Below, piece after piece: positions 1 through 5,822 of a stretch of DNA of 13,837 nucleotides. The stretch is from JBDSLU01 sp039916225 (lineage in GTDB: Bacteria; Acidobacteriota; Vicinamibacteria; Vicinamibacterales; Vicinamibacteraceae): the NCBI GenBank assembly GCA_039916225.1, contig JBDSLU010000491.1:1-13837 (forward strand), written 5' to 3'. The notes below the pieces were generated by a model. The model did not search any database. It had not been told where the DNA came from and was given only the letters and a program-made list of their open reading frames with translations. A program made the position numbers and the translations under genes. The number at the start of each line of letters is the position of its first letter. Position 1 is the stretch's first letter.

Positions 1-211
1 AAGGCGCGACCTGCACTTGGTCCGGCGCCACCAGCGGCCGGCTGTGGCTGGAGCGCGTTCTACCAGCTTGCGGAATTGGAGCGCGCAAGGGATACCCGCG
101 CCGCCTCTGCGGCGTCGCACCCTGCGATCGCGGTGCAACCTTACGTGATCAGCTCTCTAGTGCCGGCGCGTCAGCAGCACGCCGGACGGCGACACCACCA
201 TCGGCCGGCTG
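1..211. other. Left-edge stretch without a convincing gene
   Basis: All three forward frames are partly open here, but none gives a composition or motif that I recognise as a protein, and no frame has a good start with a ribosome binding site. On the minus strand this is the 3' side of the PQQ-propeller gene. A 13-base word (GGCGCGACCTGCA) occurs at 3-15 and again at 219-231, inside the last codons of that gene, and an 11-base word (CGGCCGGCTGT) occurs at 35-45 and 202-212. The order of the two words is swapped between copies, so this is not a simple duplication. It could be the edge of a gene lying outside the window. Confidence 0.3.
160..187 (-). terminator. Possible hairpin terminator of the PQQ-propeller gene
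   Basis: CCGGCG (163-168) can pair with CGCCGG (180-185) around an 11-base loop. The stem extends by GT (160-161) with AC (186-187) if G162 is bulged. It begins about 25 bases downstream of the TGA stop of the minus-strand gene. No T-run follows on the minus strand, so intrinsic termination is only a guess. Confidence 0.25.
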
Positions 212-1489
212 TCACGACGGCGCGACCTGCAGGCACTTCATCTCTTTCTGACCGCGCACCAGCAGCTTGCCGTCGGCCAGCGCCAGCGGCGCCCAGTTGT
301 CGCCGGCCTCGAGGATGACGGCGCTGGCGATCGGCTTGAACGCGGTGGCGTTGGGCTCGACGAGATAGAGCTTGGTGCTGCCGTCGGTCGTGATCAGCAG
401 GTTGTCCGCCAGGATCGTGCCGCCGCGGACGAACGCCGGCTTCGTGTCGGTCTTCCACTTGACCTGGCCGTCCATGCCCATCGCGACCAGTCCGTCGCTC
501 CGCTCGTTGACGGTGTCGTGCGAGTAGAAGTGATTCTGGTGGAGGATCGGCGGCTGCGTGTGCGAGCCGACGTCGGCGTTGCGGAACACCTCGCTCACGC
601 CGTATGTGCCGTCGGCCTTCTTGTCGACCTTGATCATCACCGTGCCGGCGCCGTAGCCGCCGGTGATGAGCAGGCGGCCCTCGCCGGCGTCCACCGGCTG
701 CGGGACCGGGATCGGGTTCTGCCAGCCCCGGTAGGTCCACAGGATGCCGCCGGTGCGCGGGTCGAGGCCGGCGACGCTGCCGTCCCGGGCGTTGCGGCCG
801 CGCCCGGCGCTGGCGGTGATCATCACGAGGTGTTCCTCGCCGCCGATCCGGGCGATCGATGGGCTGACGTAACCGGGCAGGCCGGACAGCGCCGCCGACT
901 TCCACTTCAACTCGCCGGTCAGCTTGTCGTAGGCGACCACGCCCGCCTGGGCCGTCTGCGGCGCGACGATCAGCAGGTTGCCGTGCACCAGCGGGTGCTG
1001 CACGATCGCCCACTGCGGCAGCTCGCCGCCGCCGAATTCCTTCCAGATGTTCTTGCGCCAGACCGGCTTCTGGGTCCGGGTGTTGATGCAGTGGAGATCG
1101 CCGAGCGGCCCGCTGGTGTAGACATGCTCGCCATCGACGGTCGGCGTGGTCCGCGAGCCGGTGAACATGAAGGTCCCCGGCGCCGCATAGGCGTACGTCC
1201 ACAGCGGCTTGCCGCTGGCGAAATCGTAGACGCGCAGCGTATCGCCAACTTTTTCGTCGCGATCGAGCAGGTAGACCTTGCCGGCGCTGATCGCCGCGCC
1301 GCCGAAGCCGGGTCCGACCGGTGCGGTCCACAGCACCTTCGGGCCCTCGGCGGGCCAGGTGCGCAGCAATCCCTTCTGGTCGGACGTGCCATCCCGCTTC
1401 GGGCCATAGATCGCCGGCCAGTCCGCCGCCAGGATATTGGTGGCCGACAGCGCCACCAGCACCGCCACGAGCCTTGCTCTCTGTTTCAT
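212..1489 (-). CDS. Secreted PQQ-like beta-propeller protein
   Basis: The 425-residue product starts with a Sec signal peptide: basic MKQRAR, a hydrophobic stretch to about residue 20, and a probable cut near ILA-A at 21-22. The body has repeated propeller blades ending in patterns such as SGKPLWTY (92-99), TQKPVWRK (139-146), TGELKWKS (191-198) and TGGILWTY (246-253), which is the PQQ/BamB-like repeat. Such domains serve either as quinoprotein dehydrogenase cores or as structural propellers. I see no cytochrome c CXXCH motif and no vicinal cysteine pair, so a PQQ-dependent enzyme is not supported and a structural or binding role is as likely. The start ATG at 1489 has a GAGGG motif a few bases upstream, and the reading frame left of it is antisense to the DUF2235 gene. 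The gene is transcribed away from that neighbour across a 180-base region. Periplasmic location is inferred from the signal peptide. Confidence 0.85.
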   Translation of the reverse strand: MKQRARLVAVLVALSATNILAADWPAIYGPKRDGTSDQKGLLRTWPAEGPKVLWTAPVGPGFGGAAISAGKVYLLDRDEKVGDTLRVYDFASGKPLWTYAYAAPGTFMFTGSRTTPTVDGEHVYTSGPLGDLHCINTRTQKPVWRKNIWKEFGGGELPQWAIVQHPLVHGNLLIVAPQTAQAGVVAYDKLTGELKWKSAALSGLPGYVSPSIARIGGEEHLVMITASAGRGRNARDGSVAGLDPRTGGILWTYRGWQNPIPVPQPVDAGEGRLLITGGYGAGTVMIKVDKKADGTYGVSEVFRNADVGSHTQPPILHQNHFYSHDTVNERSDGLVAMGMDGQVKWKTDTKPAFVRGGTILADNLLITTDGSTKLYLVEPNATAFKPIASAVILEAGDNWAPLALADGKLLVRGQKEMKCLQVAPS

Positions 1490-1669
1490 CGGGATCCCTC
1501 TGTCGCGAGCCGGTAGCCGCCACTCGCGGCAGTACCCCAAGCTGTCTCGGATACTCTCCGCCGGGGAGTCGTGCTTACCGGAGCCGGAGCCGGCTGACAC
1601 GGCGGGCGTGCGACCCGCGGGCTCGAGGCGTTGTGCACCCGAGGCCGGGCCGGTCGTTATAGGTGTGTG
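1490..1669. promoter_or_regulatory. Divergent intergenic region, PQQ-propeller / DUF2235
   Basis: This 180-base stretch separates two divergently transcribed genes and should hold both promoters. GCCGC (1516-1520) and GCGGC (1526-1530) form a small inverted repeat around 5 bases. ACTC (1553-1556) and GAGT (1566-1569) form the ends of an imperfect inverted repeat centred near 1561. A -10-like TATAGG lies at 1658-1663, only 6 bases before the ATG of the plus-strand gene. I could not find a convincing -35 partner for it, nor a clear promoter for the minus-strand gene. Confidence 0.3.
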
Positions 1670-4279
1670 ATGAGCAAGGCGATCGTTCTCTTCTCGGACG
1701 GCACCGGCAACAGCAGCGCCAAGCTGTTCAAGACGAACGTCTGGCGAATGTACGAGGCCGTCGACCTCGGTCCGGCGGCGGCCGACCGGCGCCCGCAGAT
1801 CTCCTACTACGACGACGGCGTCGGCACGTCGTCCTTCCAGCCCCTGGCGGCCCTCGGCGGGGCGTTCGGCTGGGGGCTGAAGCGCAACGTCCTCGACATC
1901 TACCGCTATGCCTGCCGCAACTACGAGGCGGGGGACGACATCTACGCCTTCGGCTTCAGCCGCGGGGCCTTCACGGCGCGCCTGGTCGTCGCCCTGATCG
2001 CCGCCGAGGGCCTCGTCTGCTCGAAGGATGAAGCCGATCTGCGCCGGAAGAGTGCGTGCGCCTATCGATCGTTCCGCCGCAGCTTCCTCCCGCGGCGCAT
2101 CCAGTGGCCGACCAACCTGGCCAGAAGCCTCCACCGCACCGCCACCGGGTGGCTGGATCGCTGGCTCGACCGCACGCCGTACCTCCGCGACGACAACGCC
2201 CAACCCCCGATCCGCTTCATCGGCGTCTGGGACACCGTCTCCGCCTACGGCGGCCCGATCACCGAGATCACCCGGGCCGTCGACAACTGGTTCTTCCCGC
2301 TCAGCATGCCGGACTACAAGCTGGACGCGAAGGTGCAGCGGGCCCGGCACGCGCTCGCCATCGACGACGAGCGGGATGCCTTCCATCCGCTCCTGTGGGA
2401 CGAGGTCCACGAGGACGCGCAGATCGAGGCCGGCACCGTGGGCGCGGACCGCCTGGAACAGGTCTGGTTCACCGGCATGCACGCCGACGTCGGCGGCGGC
2501 TACCCGGACGAGAGCCTCAGCTACGTGTCGCTGCTCTGGATGATGGCCGAGGCCGAGCAGGCCGGCCTGCGCACCCTCGACGTCATCAAGGCCCGCTTCC
2601 TGGCCCTGGCCAGCAGCTACGGGCCGCTCCACGACAGCCGCGCCGGGCTGGGCGCCTACTACCGCTATCAGCCGCGCCGGATCGCCGCCTGGCTCGATCC
2701 GGTCGACCATCGCACGCTCAGCCTGCGCGACCCGGTGATCACCGACGACCAGGGCGTGTCGCGCGGCCTGCTGCGTGAGGTCCGCGTCCACGAGAGCGTC
2801 GTCAACCGGATCGCGACCGGCACCGATCGCTACGCGCCGATCACGCTGCCGAAGGCGTTCATCGTCGTGCCGCCCGAGGAAGACGGCGAGAACGCGCCGC
2901 AGGCGGACAGCGAGGAGGACGCGGCGAGCAAAGCGCACGCGCATCGCTACGAGGACGCCACCTTCGCGGCACCCGCGGCGCGCCAGGAGGCCGTCGCCGG
3001 CGCGGCGGCATCGCCCGATCCGGTCATCCGATCGACGCCGATGCTCACTCGCTCGGTCCGCGATCGGCTGAAGGATCCCGAGGCGACGGCCGCGCGCGAC
3101 GCCGCGACGGAAGCGATCTGGAACCGTGTCTGGTGGCGGCGGATCACCTACTTCGCGACGCTGGCGGCGACGCTGTTGCTGGTGGCGCTGCCGCTCTTCG
3201 TCGCGCGGCTGCCGACGCCGCCCGTCCTGGCCGACGGCCGCACCTGGATTGGCGGCGTGATCCGGCTGCTGACGATCGTCCTGCCGTCGTTCGCCGGCCA
3301 GTGGGTCGACGTCTACGCCGACAACCCCGTCTACTTCCTGATGCTGGCGGCGGTCATCCTGGTGCTCCTGTGGTTCGGGACACGGATGGAGCGGACGCTG
3401 CGCGATCGCGCCCGCAGCATGTGGCGGCGAGCCTTGCACGCGGACGAATTCGCGGCGTCGGCGCCGTCGTGGATCGAACGGTTCCGCACCAGCCATCGCT
3501 ATCAGCGGGCCGTCCAGGTGTTCAAGTGGTACGTGCTGCCGGATGTCGTGATCGCCCCGCTCGGCGCGGTGCTGCTGTTCGGACTGCTGTTCGCGGCCTA
3601 TGTGCAGTCGACGCTGCCGTTCCTCGAGAACGGCACGCGGCTGTGCCAGCCGTCATCGGTGCAGCCGGCCGACATCACCCGCGTCGCGCACGGCTTCCGG
3701 ACGTCCGATCTGTGCAGCGCGAGCTTCGGCTGGGTGCGGGAGGGCAGCCGCTACGTCGTCACCTTCGACGTCGTCGAGCCGTGGGCCGACGCCACGCTGG
3801 CGACCAGCCCGGTCGGACTGTCGGCGAGCGAGTTCCCGGCCGGCCTCGGCTACGCGGCCGCGCCGCTCAAGCGGGTCATCGACGCGCACTACCTGCAGCC
3901 GCTGATCGAGATCCGCCAGCGCGACCTCAGCCGGAACGTACTCAAGGGCAACGTCCAGATCTATCCGCTCGTGGTGCGGCAGGTCGGCGACTCGCGGACG
4001 CGCTTCCGCGGCGAGTTCAAGGCGGCGAGAAACGGCGAGCTGTTTCTGTTCGTCAACGACGCGATGCTGCCATTCACCGACGCCCCCTTCGGCGCCTTCG
4101 ACTACGCCTATTTCTATCGCGTGGCACCGGGCACGACGGAGAAGCCAGCCGGTAATCACGGGACGGCCTGTGTCACCGTCGAATCGACCGACGTCAAGGC
4201 GTCATCCGACGGTGCACCGGGCGGTTGCCTGGCATCGGGCCCGTTGGCGATGAAGGCGGCGTCGATCGGCGAGCGGTAG
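1670..4279 (+). CDS. DUF2235 alpha/beta-hydrolase, membrane-anchored, with C-terminal domain
   Basis: The 869-residue product opens with the DUF2235 signature FSDGTGN (8-14) and carries the nucleophile elbow GFSRG (95-99, Ser97), GVWDT (185-189, Asp187) and HADVGGGYPD (271-280, His271/Asp273), giving a complete Ser-Asp-His set. DUF2235 includes the Tle1-type phospholipases delivered by type VI secretion, but no secretion gene, VgrG or immunity gene is visible here, so only an esterase or lipase activity is inferred. A linker (about 400-485) is followed by hydrophobic segments near 492-512, 553-571 and 622-645, and a weaker one near 530-546. The basic loop 572-618 should be cytosolic, which places the tail 650-869 in the periplasm; its four cysteines (659, 682, 834, 853) fit that. 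The end of the tail (788-837) has a GELFLFVND...NHGTACVTV pattern that recalls LecA-like galactose-binding sandwiches. ATG 1670 was chosen because the family motif begins there; an in-frame GTG at 1667 and an upstream TTG at 1631 are alternatives. Confidence 0.85.
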   Translation: MSKAIVLFSDGTGNSSAKLFKTNVWRMYEAVDLGPAAADRRPQISYYDDGVGTSSFQPLAALGGAFGWGLKRNVLDIYRYACRNYEAGDDIYAFGFSRGAFTARLVVALIAAEGLVCSKDEADLRRKSACAYRSFRRSFLPRRIQWPTNLARSLHRTATGWLDRWLDRTPYLRDDNAQPPIRFIGVWDTVSAYGGPITEITRAVDNWFFPLSMPDYKLDAKVQRARHALAIDDERDAFHPLLWDEVHEDAQIEAGTVGADRLEQVWFTGMHADVGGGYPDESLSYVSLLWMMAEAEQAGLRTLDVIKARFLALASSYGPLHDSRAGLGAYYRYQPRRIAAWLDPVDHRTLSLRDPVITDDQGVSRGLLREVRVHESVVNRIATGTDRYAPITLPKAFIVVPPEEDGENAPQADSEEDAASKAHAHRYEDATFAAPAARQEAVAGAAASPDPVIRSTPMLTRSVRDRLKDPEATAARDAATEAIWNRVWWRRITYFATLAATLLLVALPLFVARLPTPPVLADGRTWIGGVIRLLTIVLPSFAGQWVDVYADNPVYFLMLAAVILVLLWFGTRMERTLRDRARSMWRRALHADEFAASAPSWIERFRTSHRYQRAVQVFKWYVLPDVVIAPLGAVLLFGLLFAAYVQSTLPFLENGTRLCQPSSVQPADITRVAHGFRTSDLCSASFGWVREGSRYVVTFDVVEPWADATLATSPVGLSASEFPAGLGYAAAPLKRVIDAHYLQPLIEIRQRDLSRNVLKGNVQIYPLVVRQVGDSRTRFRGEFKAARNGELFLFVNDAMLPFTDAPFGAFDYAYFYRVAPGTTEKPAGNHGTACVTVESTDVKASSDGAPGGCLASGPLAMKAASIGER

Positions 4280-4288
4280 CGGCCTGCA

Positions 4289-4302
4289 GCGGTCACGACC
4301 GC
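4289..4302. terminator. Small hairpin in the convergent gap
   Basis: GCGGT (4289-4293) pairs with ACCGC (4298-4302) around CACG. It sits between the TAG at 4277-4279 and the opposing stop codon at 4293-4295, so it could act on both strands. It is short and has no T-run on either side. Confidence 0.2.
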
Positions 4303-4973
4303 GGGCGTGGCGACAGCTCGACCTGTCGGGCCTGCATCACGTCGGTGCGGGCGATCTGCCGTTGCCACGCGGACGCCGGGTCGGGGTCGAACACGACGTC
4401 GGCGTCGCCCGGCAGCACGTGCCAGGCGCCCTGCCCGGTCTCCGCCTCGAGCTGACCGGGGCTCCAGCCGGCGTAGCCCAGATAGATACGCAGATGGGTC
4501 GCCGTGGTCCCGGCCGTGATCGCGGCCTCCACGGCCTCGCGCGCCGTCGCCAGATGGACGCCATCGACGACGTGTCGCGTGCCCGCCGGCCCCTGCGCGG
4601 CCCGGATGAGGGCCATCGTGCGGGTCGTCTCGACCGGTCCGCCGAGAAAGGCCAGGCTGGCCGTCGCGAGGTTGGGGACGAGCTGCGGAAAGACGCGGGC
4701 GAGGGGCACCGTGCTGCGGCGGTTGAGCACGACGCCGACGGCGCCACCCCGCGTGACGTCGCCGAGCAGGATCACCGTCTTGCTGAAGTTCGAGTCCGGT
4801 AGATGACGGGCCGCGACCAGCAGCGTGCCGGCGGTGAGCGCGGCGACCGCGTCGCGGTGCACCGGCTCCCGCAGCGGCGGCACCTGCGCCGACGCCAACG
4901 ACATCGACAGCAGGCCAGCCAGCCCGAGCGCCGCTGCGAACAGGGCCACGGTGGGAGTCGGCGACTGCGGCAC
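4293..4973 (-). CDS. YqgE/AlgH family protein (UPF0301) with N-terminal hydrophobic segment
   Basis: The 226-residue product carries the full AlgH/YqgE pattern: AGTLLVAARHLPDSNFSKTV near residues 48-67, GAVGVVLNRR, FLGGPVE, and GYAGWSPGQLEAE followed by the conserved W of the last motif. The biochemical role of this family is not established; in Pseudomonas algH was linked to alginate gene expression. Family members are normally cytosolic and begin just before the GTLLVA motif. This one has about 45 extra residues, with a hydrophobic stretch at about 9-28 ending in ASA-Q, which looks like a Sec signal peptide, although the part before it has no positive charge. The start is GTG 4973: no other ATG, GTG or TTG lies between the upstream in-frame stop and this codon, and the next ATG lies inside the hydrophobic segment. 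A -35/-10 pair directly precedes it. Export is inferred, not shown. Confidence 0.85.
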   Translation of the reverse strand: MPQSPTPTVALFAAALGLAGLLSMSLASAQVPPLREPVHRDAVAALTAGTLLVAARHLPDSNFSKTVILLGDVTRGGAVGVVLNRRSTVPLARVFPQLVPNLATASLAFLGGPVETTRTMALIRAAQGPAGTRHVVDGVHLATAREAVEAAITAGTTATHLRIYLGYAGWSPGQLEAETGQGAWHVLPGDADVVFDPDPASAWQRQIARTDVMQARQVELSPRPRS

Positions 4974-4979
4974 GGGGCG

Positions 4980-5008
4980 ATTCTCGGTCCGCCGGCGCGC
5001 GCCGTCAA
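4980..5008 (-). promoter_or_regulatory. Sigma70-type promoter of the AlgH-like gene, placed for a leaderless mRNA
   Basis: On the minus strand TTGACG (5008-5003) and GAGAAT (4985-4980) are separated by exactly 17 bases. The -10 ends 6 bases before the GTG at 4973, so transcription would begin at or next to the start codon. No Shine-Dalgarno sequence lies in those 6 bases. The -35 matches the consensus at 5 of 6 positions and the -10 at 4 of 6. Confidence 0.5.
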
Positions 5009-5018
5009 CGCCCTGAGC

Positions 5019-5049
5019 TTGACTTAAAGTGAACTCGAACTTCTAGGCT
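5019..5049 (+). promoter_or_regulatory. MerR-family-type promoter/operator upstream of the SDR-QueA-like operon
   Basis: TTGACT (5019-5024) and TAGGCT (5044-5049) are separated by 19 bases, the overlong spacing typical of promoters activated by MerR-family regulators through DNA distortion. A partial dyad, TTnnAGTnnACTnnAA, runs from 5024 to 5039, starting at the last -35 base. This is the place and spacing seen in many MerR-family operators, and 5 of 8 base pairs match. No MerR gene is in the window, so the regulator would act in trans. The local AT-rich patch stands out against its GC-rich surroundings. The -10 matches the consensus poorly, as expected of an activator-dependent promoter. 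Confidence 0.55.
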
Positions 5050-5052
5050 GGA

Positions 5053-5076
5053 CTGGCGTCGCATCGTCGACGCCAG
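5053..5076 (+). promoter_or_regulatory. Leader inverted repeat touching the SDR ribosome binding site
   Basis: CTGGCGTCG (5053-5061) and CGACGCCAG (5068-5076) are perfect 9-base complements around a 6-base loop. The right arm ends in the first two bases of the Shine-Dalgarno AGGAGG (5075-5080), which lies 4 bases before the ATG at 5085. If transcription starts near 5055-5057, as the -10 predicts, the mRNA loses part of the left arm, so the element may instead act as a DNA site. Confidence 0.35.
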
Positions 5077-5084
5077 GAGGCTTC

Positions 5085-5822
5085 ATGACCGTTTCACATC
5101 TCCACGGACGCCGCATCGCCATCACCGGCGGCACGTCCGGACTCGGGCTCGCCCTCGTCCGCGAGCTGCACCGCCGCGGCGCCACCGTTGCCTTCGTGGC
5201 GCGGACCGCCAGCCGCGTCCACGCCGTCGCCGCCGAGGTCGACGGCGCGCACGGGATCGTCGGCGACGTGTCGCGCAAGGACGACATCTACCCGATCGCA
5301 CTGCAGGTGACGGCCGCGCTCGGTGGCCTCGACGTCCTCGTCAACAACGCCTCGTCGCTCGGGCCCGTGCCGCTGGTGCCGCTCGCCGACACCGACTGCG
5401 AGGATCTCGAAGCGGCGCTGGCGACGAACGTCGTCGGGCCGTTCCGGCTGACCAAGGCGCTGCTCGGCGCCCTTGCCGCATCGGCGCGCGAGGCGCGGGC
5501 GCCGCTCGTCGTCAACATCTCGAGCGACGCCGCCGAGACGCCTTATGCCAACTGGGGCGCCTACGGCACCAGCAAGGCGGCGCTGCGTCACCTGTCGCGC
5601 ATCTGGCGCGACGAGCTGGTCGGCCTCGGCATCGACATGGTGGCGATCGATCCCGGCGACATGGACACCCCGCTGCACGCGGCCGCGCTGCCGGATGCCG
5701 ACCGTTCGGCGTTGAAGCGGCCGGAGCAGGCCGCGATCGAGATCGCCGACCAGATCGATGCGCGCGTCCGGGCGACGGCGGGCTCGCGTGTTGGCGTCGC
5801 GGGGTTGGCGGTGGCGCGATGA
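5085..5822 (+). CDS. SDR family NAD(P)-dependent oxidoreductase
   Basis: This 245-residue classical short-chain dehydrogenase/reductase has the Rossmann nucleotide motif TGGTSGLG (14-21), Asp61 in the adenine-binding GDV, NNAS (87-90), Asn115, Ser147 and the catalytic pair Tyr160 and Lys164 in YGTSK. Arg40 at the end of the second strand (VAR) suggests a preference for NADP(H), an inference from family trends. The length is normal. It probably reduces a carbonyl or oxidises an alcohol on a small molecule in the cytoplasm; the substrate cannot be read from the sequence. The start ATG 5085 has a strong AGGAGG 4 bases upstream. Its stop overlaps the next start (ATGA, 5819-5822), so it is translationally coupled to the QueA-like gene, and both lie behind the MerR-type promoter. 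The shared operon suggests that the two enzymes act on related substrates. Confidence 0.92.
   Translation: MTVSHLHGRRIAITGGTSGLGLALVRELHRRGATVAFVARTASRVHAVAAEVDGAHGIVGDVSRKDDIYPIALQVTAALGGLDVLVNNASSLGPVPLVPLADTDCEDLEAALATNVVGPFRLTKALLGALAASAREARAPLVVNISSDAAETPYANWGAYGTSKAALRHLSRIWRDELVGLGIDMVAIDPGDMDTPLHAAALPDADRSALKRPEQAAIEIADQIDARVRATAGSRVGVAGLAVAR

Noticed and set aside
76..318. 80-codon plus-strand frame near the left edge
   Set aside because: It starts with TTG without a ribosome binding site, overlaps the end of the PQQ-propeller gene on the other strand, and has low-complexity Arg/Pro/Ala composition.
1490..3496. Minus-strand open frame of about 669 codons antisense to the DUF2235 gene, continuous with the PQQ-propeller frame
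   Set aside because: The composition (Arg, Gly, Ala, Val and Asp rich, no motifs) is that of a GC-driven shadow of the plus-strand gene. The signal peptide and ribosome binding site place the real start at 1489.
1670..4279. Type VI secretion lipase effector as a firm assignment for the DUF2235 gene
   Set aside because: DUF2235 is shared by effectors and other hydrolases. There is no secretion, VgrG or immunity gene nearby, and the membrane segments fit an injected toxin poorly.
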